Source: Corticium candelabrum
Taxonomy: Eukaryota; Porifera; Homoscleromorpha; Homosclerophorida; Plakinidae
Assembly (NCBI RefSeq): GCF_963422355.1
Contig: NC_085101.1
Location: 1,224,701 to 1,288,700 of the forward strand
Direction: 5' to 3'
DNA length: 64,000 bases
Part shown: positions 19,422 to 32,000 of the stretch, one piece after another
How the letters are laid out: each line of letters begins with the position of its first letter
Numbering within the stretch: the first letter of the stretch is position 1
Translations under genes and position numbers: made by a program
Notes under the pieces: model-generated
What the model saw: only the letters and a program-made list of their open reading frames with translations
What the model was told of the DNA's origin: nothing
Databases searched by the model: none

Positions 19422-19495
<74 letters not shown>
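19422..19495. repeat. (AC)n microsatellite at LINE 5' boundary
   Basis: About 37 AC units directly followed by LINE endonuclease coding sequence, so the LINE's 5' end is lost at or replaced by the microsatellite. Confidence 0.95.
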
Positions 19496-19498
<3 letters not shown>

Positions 19499-22320
19499 TA
19501 TTTAAAGGATACTCTGGCTTTGCAGAAACATTGGCTCCATTCTACCAAGCTGTCCTTAGTTTCATCTTTGGAAGATGATAGTATGTTTTGTTCTACCTCT
19601 CCTATGGAGAGTAATCATATTTTATCTGGTCGACCGTATGGAGGCGTTGCCTTGCTGTGGCATAAACGATACGATCATTTAATTGCTCCTGTGAAAACTG
19701 CTTCTGAACGTATGGTTGCTGTGCGATTACGTTCGTGCTCTGGAATAATCGTGGTTATTCAATTTACATGTTTACAGAATATGGTAACTCAGAAGCTTTA
19801 GAAGATTACAACATGGAGCTCGGATGTCTGGATGGGATATTGGATGCAGAAGTATATGATGCAGTGGTAGTCTTGGGTGACTTTAATGCTGATCTTCGTA
19901 AATCTGGGAGATTCTCAAAGCTGCCGATGTCTTTCCTGAACAATTCCAATCTTATTCTTGTGGGTTTGTCTGATCCCCAAGTGGCCAGTAATATGTCTAC
20001 ATGGCATAGTGATGACTTTCCAAGGAGTCATGGATCGACTATGCTTGTATTTCTAAGTCTTTGTTTGATAGTAGTTCATCCGACTTTGAGATAAGAGATG
20101 GTATGAGCATGTGTTCTGATCACTGGTCGATTTTCTGGTGTAGTGACATTATGGTTGATGCGGTGAAGGAGATGGTTGGATCAAAGACCAGAAAGAAAAG
20201 AATGTTGTGGAGAGAGGCTTGTTCTGAGGACGTATTCAGATATAGGCAATGTTTGGAAATGGGATTGGAGAATTTGGATATTCCTGCAGACGCAGCCGTA
20301 TGTAATGATCCTTGTTCATGTAGCCACAAAGAGGTTATACAGTCGTATTTTGATGCTGTGGTTGGTTCAATGATGAAGGCAAGCAAGAGGTGTATAGCCA
20401 TGGGAAGACAAAGTAACGCAAAGGTGTTGGGATGGGACTTTGAACCTAGAGAGTTGAAAGGCAATGCTAGGGCAAGTCATAAGTTATGGCGATCTGTAGG
20501 TAAACCACGTTGTAGTGAGCTGTTTGATGCCATGAATAGTTTGAGAAGATTATTCAAGTCGAAATTTAAACAAAATTAAGAGAGAGACAAATATTTTGTG
20601 AGAAGTTGTCTAAAGATATTGAAGAAGGACACCATTCAAGATTTTGGAGTAAATTTCATGGTGGTTTACATCATAGTAAGTCAAAACCATCGACGAGGAT
20701 TGCTGAGGCATCGTCTGCAGAAGACATTCTGAAAGTATGGAAGGATAATTTCAGTGCTATTGTTAACAACGAGTCGTGTGAGAGTGTGAAAGATGATTGC
20801 ATGGTATTTGAGGAAACGCTAGATAGTCACCTAGATGATTTGCGAATACCATGGTGGTCGGTGGACGTTCGTCCCATTGAAGTATAAAAGGCGTTTGGGC
20901 GTCTGAAAGCCAATAAATCACCAGGTCCTGATGATATAATGTCTGAACACTTGAGATATGGTGGTCCTATTCTGGCTATATACATGAGCGTGGCTTTCAC
21001 GGCTTTTCTGAGACATTCCTTTGTACCTAGTCAGTTCTTGAGGTCCTACATCGTACCGATTGTCAAGGACCAGATGGAAAACACTCATGATCCTGACAAT
21101 TGCAGAGGCATTGCGTGTATCTTCCGTTGTATCGAAACCTTTTGAGCACCTTCTTCTTTACAGACTTCAGGATCTTTGGAATTCAGGTAATGAACAATTT
21201 GGTTTTAAGAAAGGACACAGCTGTTCGGATTGTTCGTATGGTTTCAGACAGACTATTGACTATTACCTATCAAGAGGTAATAGGTATGCTTATGCTTGCG
21301 CATTGGATTTTTCAAAGGCATACGACAGAGTTTCGCATTATAAATTATTCAGTAAACTATTACGACTTTACACACCAGTTTATATTGTAAAGATACTTGA
21401 AAATTGGTACACGCTGCGCAATCTATGCAGATAAAGTGGGATAACAGTCTTTCAGAACCCTTTAATGTTTGTAATGGTGTTCGTCAAGGTAACGTTTTAT
21501 TTCCGTTTTTGTTCAATGTTTACCTGGACGATTTATTGGGAGATCGCAGAGATTCCGGTGCTGGTGCCAAGATTGGCAACATGTTTTTGGGGTGTCTGGC
21601 GTACGCTGATGATTCCTTGCTTATTTCTCCTACTGCGGCTGGTCTACAAAAAGTGATGGATATTTGTCTGCAATATGCCAATGTTCACCATTTGAAGGTC
21701 AATGGCAAGAAGAGCTCTGTTATTGGATTCATTAAACGTGTTACGTCATCACGTAATATTCCAGAATTTCCACTGAATGGAATTTCGTTGTCGTGTCATG
21801 AAAATATCAATCATCTCGGTGTTGTTTGGATATGCTGGGTCGTGATCAAGTGGCAGTGGATGCCAGAAAACGAAAGTTCTTTGGCGCTGTTAACTCTGCT
21901 GTTGCAAGAATGGGAGGTAGTTGCTTGAGCGACAGCACTTGGAAGAAAATAGTAGATATTCAACTATTTCCTTTTTTATCGTTTGGTAGCCAGCTGTGGA
22001 ACTTGGACAAAACGTCAACTACTAAGGCAGTTGACGCCATATTTAGGAAAGATATTCGACGGGGACTTGGTCTTCGATGGAGAGACTCACTGTATGAGCG
22101 CCTAGGTAATTGGATGGTCAATGCGTCAGTGAAGATTCGAACAGTACAAGCTTTATCGTTGAAACGGTCACTAGACTCTAGAAATGACCTAGTTAGAGGA
22201 CTATCGTGGAGAGTCTATAGAGATAAGTTGCCCTTTGTAGATGTGCATACTAATTTTTTTGCCACCTCGCTGAAGCAATTACGTTCTATGTTATATACTT
22301 AGCTGTGCGTTTGTTTTTGA
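19496..22320 (+). pseudogene. decayed LINE: AP endonuclease + reverse transcriptase
   Basis: Successive + frames show an endonuclease/exonuclease/phosphatase domain (LALQKHWL, then GRPYGGVALLW, then VVVLGDFNAD near 19870-19890) and a reverse transcriptase. The RT traces are NKSPGPD near 20920, the ALDFSKAYDRV motif near 21310, NGVRQGNVLFPFLFNVYLDD near 21480-21530 and YADDSLL near 21604. Several frameshifts and stops break the frame, so it is inactive. The N-terminus is truncated at the (AC)n tract. After the RT comes a typical C-terminal tail to about 22300, then an (AT)n tract. It is APE-type; the clade (CR1, L2, RTE or other) is not assignable by eye. Confidence 0.88.
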
Positions 22321-22379
22321 AGTGTCTATGTGTATGTGTGTGTTTGTATGTATATTTCTCTCATTCGTGAGAGGCTGTA

Positions 22380-22380
<1 letters not shown>

Positions 22381-22428
<48 letters not shown>
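22381..22428. repeat. (AT)n microsatellite downstream of LINE
   Basis: About 24 AT units, about 60 bp after the LINE ORF2 end. It may derive from the 3' tail. Confidence 0.9.
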
Positions 22429-22430
<2 letters not shown>

Positions 22431-23572
22431 CTGTTCTGTCAAAACTATGTCTTTGAATAATAATTATGGTAAAATCTATTTTGTACAACTGGTTTAGTGC
22501 TAACTAACAGATTTGTGAGCGATAGATTGATCACCATGGAGCTACACATTGAATCCATTCTGCTACAAGTTGAATATCACAAGATGCCTTTTCAGTATGC
22601 CAGAACGCTGCACAAACTGTGTACGTACTACGATCTTGTTGATTGTAAGATTTTTGCTGAAGCAGTTATTATCAACAATACTGCTTGGTTACACAGAAGG
22701 GTTAGTTGGATATCTTAACTGGACTCATTCTCTCTCACAACTTCATAATTGTCTCATGGGACTCAGAACTGTGTCATGAGGAAATCTGTTTATTGTTTGG
22801 CAACATGTTACCATTTTCAGTTCTCAGGATATATCTAAGACTATAACCCTCGCAAGGATAAATGTAAAGCAGTTTGTGTGCAATTCTGCTTCATAGAATC
22901 ATCAATCATCCCCTCCAAGATAAAGAATCGTTATATCTGCCAGTCAAGAATGTAGAAACAGCTATCTATAGGACTACTCTCTGGTTAACTGCCAACAAAT
23001 GTAAAATTCAGAGTCATCACATTGCAATACCATGCATATTTGCAATACCATGCATATTTGAAGTGATAGAAATAGAAAGTAAATTTGGCAGACACGTTTG
23101 TGACAGTAGAGCACATTTGTGACAATTTAGTCTATTTTAACTCTAGAACAACACTAGATCACACAATGCAATCAAGTACAAAACCCGTCTTTCCCAAACT
23201 CGCGTGACCGAGATTATGTCCATCCGGATCCCGTAGGCTATCACGTGCACCTTTCTCACTGCCATGCAACAGTAAAAACTGAATTGAAAAAAGGGTTAAC
23301 CGCCTATTGAGTGGCCTAAAAAACTTTCAACAGACACTACTATCCTCTCAATTCGTCTTTTAGAAAATCGACCGAGAGAAATCTTGATATGATCCCCGAT
23401 GTCCGAGTATTTGTCTCTCAGATTTCACGTTCTGCCGTAGGAACAGAACAATGAGCGCCCTGTAGGTATAGTAGCCAGCGGTGAGGACTCTAACATTAGC
23501 CAAAAAGAACGCCTCCGATCTACGTCTGAAGAAAGAAAATAGCTCGAGATCATGTGACCGACATTATGTCCA
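22429..23572. other. unassigned sequence with small repeats
   Basis: Includes a 19-bp tandem duplication (GCAATACCATGCATATTT twice, 23025-23060). A near-identical pair of about 18 bp (GTGACCGAGATTATGTCC near 23206, GTGACCGACATTATGTCC near 23556) flanks about 330 bp. No coding remnant is recognised. Confidence 0.45.
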
Positions 23573-23887
23573 GTGAGTCATCCATCTTCTTCGCTGTCTG
23601 CAAGAGTAGAGGTTGACAAAGACAAAGCTACTAAAAAAGGAAGTCATATAATGATCCTATCGATAGAGATGACTTACGTCTCAAACGGAGTTGTAGAAAC
23701 GAAATGGCAAGCACTGACAGAGATGATTAGCTTCGGTCTCCCAGACCCGTGTAACGCAGATTTAATATTGTCACGGGTCTGTGATGGTACCTTCCCTTCT
23801 CAATATATTGTGGTTGGTCCTAGGACCAGCATTAGTGTTCAGTTTCATAAATGCATACCTTTTCAATACGGTTGTAATCAACGAAGA
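23573..23887 (+). CDS. orphan ORF fragment interrupted by an LTR remnant
   Basis: A + frame of about 105 residues (IEMTYVSNGVVETKWQAL, then RVCDGTFPSQYIVVGPRTSI) looks coding-like. It runs into sequence belonging to the 3' LTR of a minus-strand element at about 23888. The family is not recognised. It could be an exon fragment of a host gene or of another element, or a chance frame. Confidence 0.25.
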
Positions 23888-24136
23888 CATCTCATGTGCA
23901 ACAATGATAGGAGTCGTCGTTGCTGCAAAGTAGACCCGAGAAGCCTACCCGATCACACCCGTACACACGCTACTGGATACCTGCCGAGAGGATCCAATTC
24001 GAGTGTAGAACGCGAGCTACTACGTCACGACCGTCTACACCAGACACTTGACTAAGAAGGCAATCTATTCTTTCAATGTCTACTAAATACAATACTAATC
24101 TAATTAGCAACTCTAGCTGTTAAACAATCTACTACA
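23888..24136 (-). repeat. family A 3' LTR, truncated
   Basis: Matches the LTRs at 28169-28552, 36301-36603 and 56725-57125 over blocks such as CTGCCGAGAGGATCCAATTC and ACTTGACTAAGAAGGCAATC. On the minus strand it begins TGTAGTAGATTG, preceded by a purine tract and TAA. Its far end is lost near 23888. Confidence 0.75.
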
Positions 24137-24556
24137 TTACATTCCTTCCTGTTAATTCAGGTTCCTCTCTTTTCAAAAGCGTCCCCACCAAAGTTCCAAT
24201 ATTTTAACCAAGAAAACGGCTATATTACTGCTACTTCAAGTCTCAAACAATAGTAACACAACACAACTCAACAATAGCAGAGAAATTGCAACTAACTGCA
24301 GTCATAATCTTGCAAGCACTTTGGCAATTGCATTTGTCTATGTAGTCTGGCAGGTACTGTTGGTTCTTCTGCTACTGCAACTGCCTCCTCTGCCTCTAAC
24401 AGTGCTGTGGTATCTGCTGCTAATCTTCTACCAAGATATGAATGACATCTGGTTCTTAATTTACCCATTTTCCTGGATTGCTGCCTTGCTGCTCATGTTG
24501 CTCGGTCTCCTGATCTGCTGGTAATTCCTCTTCTCGAGCTCTTCTGTAGAACACCT

Positions 24557-25436
24557 CTAGTGCGTTACTATGAATACGTTTTCCCTTTCTCTTTCTTTCT
24601 CCCACCTTTTAGATCTCGTAGTTATGCCTACTTGCCTCATGACTTGATACGGTCCTTGGTAAGAGCAGTACAACTTCGAGACAGTACCTCCCGTCAATGC
24701 TGGACTAAGCAGCAACACAAACTCACCTACTTCATATAGAGCTACTTTACTTCCACCATAATTCGTGTGCTGCCTGTCTTGAGCTGCAGTGACCTCTTGA
24801 TCTAAAATCTCTCTAGATTGTCTCAGGTTTCCTTTCATCTTGCTCAAGTACTCATCTGTTGTATCGGGCGAAGGGAGTTGCTGATGCAGTTGTGTATCCA
24901 CTGGCAACCGTGCTGTTCTTCCAAACAATAATTCATAATGACTGTACCCAGTAGAACTCTGTGCTAAAGTGCGATATGCAAACAATACAGTTGCTGTCCG
25001 CTTGTTCCAATCCTCCTGATGGATGTCTACATACTTGGACAAAGACTCTACCAAAGTCTTGTTCATTCGATGAACAAGCCCATCACCTTGTTGATGATAT
25101 GCTGCAGTTCATTACTTACGAATTTCCGAGAGTTTGCATACTTCACGAACAGGAGCGCTTTCAAAATTGCGTCCTTGGTCACTATGCAGAACTATGGGCA
25201 TGCCAAATAATCGCGTGATGACCTCATTTTATTAAGGTCTCTGCTGTTGTCTTTGCCGTTTGATCTTGTAACGGAAATGCTTCAGTCCACTTGGTGAAGT
25301 AGTCCGCAACAACCGAAATGTACTTGTTGCCTTGTTCTGTTGTTGGTAAAGGTCCTAGAAATTCCATCTCAAGCATTTCAAATGGTCCTCCAACTGTAAC
25401 AGTCTGCAAAGCCGCTTTAGCTTTCTTTGCTGGCAT
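24557..25436 (-). pseudogene. family A copy 1 integrase remnant
   Basis: The minus frame at 25436-25224 has the start of an integrase core (FLGPLPTTEQGNKYISVVAD, then YFTKWTEAFPL). After a break, 25066-24557 gives the core's C-terminal part (ATVLFAYRTLAQSSTGYSHY, ELLFGR) and a GPY-like region (SYQGPYQVM). This is the canonical Gypsy integrase, now disrupted. Confidence 0.85.
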
Positions 25437-25499
25437 CTCTTTTTGTTGACACTTTACAGTAGTTGCTAGATAGCTCTCAACTGCACCTGTTTAGCCTAG

Positions 25500-26520
25500 G
25501 ACATAGGACCACTACCTTGCGTCTTAAACAACGGAGCTGCAAAAGGCGAAAAGTGTGGAATGAAGCGGCAATAACATCATGCTAGCCCAAAAACAGACAT
25601 ACTCTGGTACCATCCACTGGCCATGGAAAGCCCATAATTGCTTGCACTATCCTCTGATCAGGTTGTAATCCTTCCATTTCGACTATATGAGCCAAATTAT
25701 TAACCGATTTCTGCCCAAAGCAGCATTTGCTTGACTTTAAGTTCAACCCAGCAGCACTAAGTCTGCTAAATTAAACACAGCTCTCAGCTTTTTCACATGT
25801 TGGTCAAAGTTTGTAGAAAAGACAATGATATCATCAAGTTATTCTAAACAATAATGTCATTGTAGCCTAGCTAGAACACATACCATGATCCTCTGGAAAG
25901 TGGCAGAAGCATTACAAAGACCAAATGTAATTACGTTGAATTCAAAATGGCATTGTTTGATGCAGAAAGCCGTCTTTTTTATCCTCCGGATCCATTTCTA
26001 TCTGCCAATACCCACTCGCTAAGTCTAAAGTCGAGAAATAGCAAGCTCCACCTAATTAATGTAACGTTCTATCTACTCTTGGCAAGGGATAAGCATCTTT
26101 AACTGATACGCCATTCAATTTTGTGTAATCAACACAGAACCGAAACGTTTCGTCTTTCTTACGTATACCAAGACTACAGGTGAACACCATGGACTCACTG
26201 AGCACTTCCCTTACTTCTTTATCTACAAACCCCTAATGAGCGCGAGGTAATCTTCTTGTTACCTGGTTTTGTGGCAATGTGTCTCCTGTCCTAATAGTAT
26301 GGGTTACAACTTCTGTACTTCCACGATCACACGGCTCACTTGTAAATAGCTGTTGGTTCGACAACAACAAGTGCTTCAAAGCCTTCTTTTCTTTGTCTAT
26401 CAAGACACTTTGCAAAGAGTCAAATTGACTTAAAAACTGTTTGGGTGGTATACCATCGACTTTCCTAGGCAGACCTTGTACAACTGCTACCTTTACCGGT
26501 TCTGCTTCTTTACTTGCCAA
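25500..26520 (-). pseudogene. family A copy 1 reverse transcriptase remnant
   Basis: 26520-26233 encodes the linker before the RT (DGIPPKQFLSQFDSL, with a CDRGSTEVVTHTI block). The RT that follows to about 25500 survives only as short frames with many stops. It is readable by comparison with copy 2 at 33574-34785. Confidence 0.75.
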
Positions 26521-27304
26521 TTAGTTCTCAAGACAGTACCTTTCAGTAGCTTCGTCTCATGCATGCATCACAGTCAGTTGAACAAATACTTTGCAAAAGC
26601 CGTGTTGACTAGCACTCTGGCTACTAGTAGTTCAGTTCTTTCCATGAAACCTCGATCTGTTTCCAGCAAGCAGTTACCTAACCTATGTACTACCAGTCTC
26701 TCTCTGTCTGCAAGACAAGCCATAACAATCTGCCCACTGAGTTCAATTCTTCCTTCAAGATATATTAAATTTGCTCAGCTACTACTGTTAGGGGTAGTGT
26801 ACGTCCTATCCAGTCCAAAGGGTGCTTAGCCATTTTGATGATCATCCCAAGATCAAGTTAAACTTCAGCTACCAAGATAGGCATATATACGTCTGCTACC
26901 ATAAATTGGTGTGAATACATCCACATGTAGCCAAATGTACAAGCATCTTACAAACTCTCTCGTACTTCAGACTGCTGTCATCAACTGTCTTCAGTTGTAA
27001 TCTTGTCCCACTTGATGATGTGCTCTTGACACTAAACAGACTTCTAGGTAACAGTAAAACTAAGGAGTCAGTATAAACCAGAAAAGACGTTTCCACCTCA
27101 TTCACACAAAAAGTGACAATCACAGAGCTTATCAACGCACCAGACACACTTCTGACACCCCTCTTGGTGTCTACTACCTGTGGTTGATTGCTTCTTGTAA
27201 TCTGGCTGTGCATACATGTACTGTTGCTGTGGTTGTTTCCTTGTGGTCATTTGTGGCTTGTCTGTTGAATTATTGGACAATCTCTCATTAAATGACTCAT
27301 CTGA

Positions 27305-28055
27305 TTACACCTGAAGCAAGGGCTTACACGTTTCTGTATACTTCTGTGGAAAATTTCTTTTCATATGTCCCTGCTCGGTGCACAAGAAACATCGAAGTCC
27401 TCGTTCAGCGCTAGTGTGATAAACGTCTTGCGTCACAGACAATTGACCCGATCCTGACTGCTTGTTATCATTTGTCACACTCACTCCTGCAGTACTTAGC
27501 GCCTTTTCCATCTCGTTCAATCTCTCTTTCAGATCCTCGATGACACTTGTTTCTCTATCTGCACAAGCCGCGCTAACACTAACAAACTTGCGACCGTCGC
27601 GCTGCTGCTGTCTATCATTCAACAACATCAATTTACGAGTTCTAACGATTGTACATTGGAATGTCGCTTGCAGGTGTAAACCCAGCTGATACCTGGTGTG
27701 TGGGAGCTGACCTTCAACAAAGCGATGAATGATTTGTTGTTCTCTCATATCTTTCCCCAGCCCTGGCATAGGACGATCCAGTAATTCTTCTGGTTCTCTC
27801 GCATACGCTTCAAGCTCTTCCACATTACGTAACTATCGCTCTGAGAACTGCCTTCTCGTTAACCGACGTCTTTGTCCTGTTCCAGGCAGAAGTTTCTTTC
27901 AACGCCGTAGCTAGCACATCGTACGAAGTCTTCTGTTCTGCCGTCAGTCGACGGTAGACTGCACATGTCTTTCCTTTCAAGTACGTTTTGAGAATCTTCG
28001 CTTTGGCATTCGCATTCCAGCTATTAGCAGTCGCACACAAACCAAAACGCTCCAA
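27305..28055 (-). pseudogene. family A copy 1 gag remnant
   Basis: Two minus frames (28055-27825, 27823-27305) cover gag (FGLCATANSWNANAKAKIL, then IIHRFVEGQLPHTRYQLGL, then a coiled-coil LKERLNEMEKALSTAG) and a zinc knuckle (CFLCTEQGHMKRNF, whose last Cys is lost). An in-frame stop lies just upstream of 28055 and a break near 27824. Confidence 0.8.
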
Positions 28056-28168
28056 CCATCACTCAACGTCTCCGTCGGAAAATTTCTCTGGTACTGCCAC
28101 AATTCGCGATCTCTGCCCAGGCACCAATCCTGCTTGACCTGGCCGATCAACTGCACTGCCTTCTGCTA

Positions 28169-28552
28169 TGATGCCGCTTTTCTACGTAAGGCGTAGCACT
28201 CACACGTACACAAGTGCAGTCTCACGTTACAACTCGACAACACTAACCGAGGACTGATCCACGAAACGATCTGTCCAACTTCTGTTCCGATATCTTGCTC
28301 GATATCCCGCTCCTCATCACCAAATGGAACAACGTTACGCGTCGTCGTTGCTGTATAGTAGACTTTCCAAGAAGCCTACACCATCACACCTGTGCACACG
28401 CTATTGGATACCTGCCGAGAGGATCCAATTCGACTGTAGAACGAGAGCGACTACCGCACGACCGTCTACGCCAGTCACTTGACTAAGAAGGCAATCTATT
28501 CTTCCGATGTCTCTCCTAAATACAATACTAATGCAATTAGCAACTCTATAAC
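28169..28552 (-). repeat. family A 5' LTR of copy 1
   Basis: Aligns with 56725-57125. Its inner end is TGATGCCGC on the + strand, the complement of an LTR ending in CA. The outer ~15 bp are missing at the junction with copy 2. Confidence 0.7.
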
Positions 28553-28898
28553 TGTCTCTTCGAAATCGATATAGACTCCATCATCCAACACTAGCTGTTG
28601 TCACACCTTAGTAACCGCACCCCACCTATTGCTTCTTCTCTATTCTCCATCGCAAGAAAGCTGTCCAAAATCTTTGACAGTAAAGGATCTTCCAACTGTC
28701 TCATCTGTAACTCTTTACCTGTCCAAGATGGTGTAAATGCAGCTGCTGCACATCCTTGACTACCTTTGTGTTTGCTCTAGCTTTTGGTCTGAGATAGGAC
28801 ATAGCATTCCCTTCCTAGACGTGCAGATGGTATTCTGGACAATGCACGATTCTGATTTCCTGCTCTGTACTGAATCGACCATTTGTATTCACTTAGTG

Positions 28899-28903
28899 TG
28901 AGT
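28899..28903 (+). repeat. target-site duplication TGAGT, left
   Basis: TGAGT directly precedes the 5' LTR and is repeated at 33288-33292 directly after the 3' LTR. Five bp is the usual length for Ty3/Gypsy insertions. Confidence 0.9.
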
Positions 28904-29036
28904 TGTAGTATGGATGTCTGGGCCGGACTGCGAGGCCCACGCATGCGTAACGAGAGAGAGAGAGAGCGAGCGCGATTGCAGACTAATAGAGTAGCATTGT
29001 TGTGGAAGCAACTCTCTACATTTGGCACTCTCTACA
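28904..29036 (+). repeat. 5' LTR, 133 bp
   Basis: Contains an ACGAGAGAGAGAGAGAG purine run and an internal repeat CTCTCTACATTTGGCACTCT. No obvious TATA box. Identical to the copy at 33155-33287. Confidence 0.95.
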
Positions 29037-29073
29037 TTTGGCGTAGTCGGCAGGATACGAACGACCCACAGAC

Positions 29074-32000
29074 ATGGCGGTAGCGAAGGCGGGCAGAGCC
29101 CCTAAAGAGTTTGTTCCTGATTATGGACACAACGTCGCCAGTGAGTTCGAACTGTGGCTAGAAGACGCTAATGATTATATGACTATATGCAAAGTGACAG
29201 ACCCCGCAGAGAAGAGAAGCCTCTTTCTGAACTTGGCTGGACTGAGTATCAGACGAGTCGTAAAAGGACTGGCTATCCCGGATGTGGTAGGAGAAGAGGG
29301 AGATCCATACAAAGCAATGACTGACGCAGTCCTAGCGCACTTCCGTCCATCCGTGAATACAACGTCTGAGCGACACAAGTTCCGCCAATTAAAACAACAA
29401 GGCCAAGAGACCGTGACAGCGTTCGTAGGACGCCTACGAGCCAAGGTAGAAGCATGTGAGTTTGAATCAACGCGGGTAGACACGATAGTGAACGGACAGA
29501 TTCGAGACCAACTGATTGTTGGGCTAAGAGATAACGATATTCGAAGGGAACTACTGAAAGAGTCACAACTCACCTTGGCTCAAGCAGTGTCAAAAGCGGT
29601 GGCATGTGAGTCATCTATAGCTGACAGCTCCCTGTATGAGGAAGTTCCACCGCCAAGCCTAGCAAACAAAGTGAGTCAATCAAATCCATTGAGTAAAGGA
29701 AATGCTGGGAAGTGCAGATACTGTGGTTGCCACCATACTAGAGGGAAACAACATTGCCCGGCCGCAGAGAGTCAGTGCTCCCACTGTCACAAGATGGGGC
29801 ACTTTGCTGCCGTGTGTTTCCGTAAGACCAAGATGGCAGTGGCACGTGCAGTGGACCAAGAAGGACTCGGCCTAGAAGCGGATGAACAGACAAATCGGGT
29901 GACTGAGGATTACGACACGGTGTACAAGACAGGGAGTGGGCAACAGTCGAAACACTTCACAAGGACACTAACAGTCAACGGAAAACGTTGCAGAGGCCTG
30001 CTGGACACGGGGGCAACGAGAACCCTCATCACCGCAGACGTAGTGGCAGCAACACGACCAAGCCACACAGTTCTTACGGCCTATGACGGCACGCCGGTCA
30101 CAACACTCGGAGTAGCAGATGTGACCATATCGTCCGGCAACAAGTCTTGCACATGCACGTGCTTTGTGGTCCCAACAGGACAAACTGTACTCTTCGGCCA
30201 AGACGTTATCATACAGCTGCAGTTGTTGTCAGTTGCGGACGTGAATGTAGTCAAAGTCAGACCGGTGGACATCACCGTCGATCCCAAGGCAACGCCGGTC
30301 GCTCTTCCTCCCAGGCGCCATGCCTTCAGTCTACGAGAAGCTATCGAAGCGGAGATCAAGAGGCTGGAAGAACGCGGTGTGATCGAGTCAGTTCAGGAAG
30401 CCACACCGTGGGTATCGCCGCTAGTACCAACAAGGAAGGCGAATGGCACGCTAAGACTGTGCGTGGACTACAGACGTCTGAACAAAGCCATCATACGGGA
30501 GAGGCATATGTTGCCTACATTAGAGGAGATAACGGCAAAGCTGGAAGGAGCTAAAGTATTCTCCGTTCTAGACGCTGAGTCTGGCTTCCATCAGATCCCG
30601 CTGGCCCTGGATTCTCGCCCATACACCACGTTCGCATCCCATTGTGGCCTCTACCGATTTAAACGACTCCCATTCGGGATAAGCAGCGCCCCAGAGACCT
30701 TTCAACGCGTGGTCAGTGACATCCTGCACGGCACAGAGGGAGTGATGGTCTATATCGACGACATTCTCGTTTTCGGCACATCTCAGGAAGAGCACGACAG
30801 AAGGCTTGAATTGGTACTGCGGCGCCTGAGCAACGCCAATTTGAGGCTCAACTGGGAAAAATGCCAGCTTCGACAGACTCAAGTCAAATATCTGGGCCAT
30901 TGGCTAACCGGACAAGGAATAGGACCAGACGCAGACAAGTTGAGGGCCATTCAGGATATGCCCTATCCCACGTCAGTTACGGATTTACGGCGTTTCCTTG
31001 GCCTAGCCACCTACCTAGGCAAATTTATTCCCCGCCTCTCACAAATCACAGATGGTTTACGTCGAATTGCCAAGCAGGAGCCATTCGTGGCCAACGCGGA
31101 GTTGAAGAACGCCTACGACACAGCAAAGAGGAGTATTGCCACAGCCTTGCAAAAGCTCGCATATTTCCGACCCTCCAGCTTGGTTCCAACGGCTATCAGT
31201 AGCGATGCTTCACCACACGGACTGGGGGCGATGCTTTGGCAGAAAGACGACAGTGGTCAATGGACCCCGGTGGCATGCGCGAGTCGGTCATTGACAGCAG
31301 CGGAAACCCGTTACTCCCAGTTGGAAAGAGAAATGCTCGGAGTGGTATTTGCAATTACACGCTTCCGTCAATATGTACTGGGACGACACATACAGGCCTT
31401 CACCGATCATAAACCGCTGGTCAACATCGTGTGCAAGCCATTCGATGACGTACCACCTCGGCTTCAACGTTGGTTGGTCGCCCTGATGCCGTATCAATAC
31501 TCACTGACGTACACACCCGGCCATCACTTAGTGTGTGCAGACGCATTATCTAGGGCCCCACTGGGGGACCAACACCCGTCGCCCGAGGAATGCCGGTCCA
31601 TGCGCGAATATGTGAATATGGTCTTAGAAGAAGCACCAGTGGGTATCGACGAGATACGAAGAGCATCCGAGGATGATCCTCTCATCAGCAGTCTCATGAA
31701 GAGAGTCATTACAGCGTCCTGGAGAGACCGCAACCCACAAGAAGAACCATACTTCTTAGTGCGGGAGCAACTGACAGCAATTGACGGTGCCTTACTGTTC
31801 GACAGTCGCTATGTGCTTCCTGAGAATCTCAGACAACCGATACTAAGACTAGCTCATGAGGGTCACCCAGGCCGAGATGCGTTCTTAGACACGCTGAGGA
31901 CAAGAGTCTGGTGGCCCGGGCTGACCAAAGATGCGACTGCCTTCGCAGAACAGTGTGGAGTATGCTGGCGGAGGCGTTCTAATCAAGAACAAGACTTGCA

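Larger units (their letters stand above)
23888..28552 (-). mobile_element. decayed LTR retrotransposon, family A copy 1
   Basis: Minus-strand order is truncated 5' LTR (28169-28552), gag (about 28140-27305), protease region (about 27300-26560), reverse transcriptase (about 26520-25500), integrase (25436-24557), purine tract (24152-24137) and truncated 3' LTR (24136-23888). This Ty3/Gypsy order (RT before integrase) is clear, but stops and frameshifts break every gene. The 5' LTR lacks its first ~15 bp, where it abuts copy 2 pol sequence at about 28553. Confidence 0.85.
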
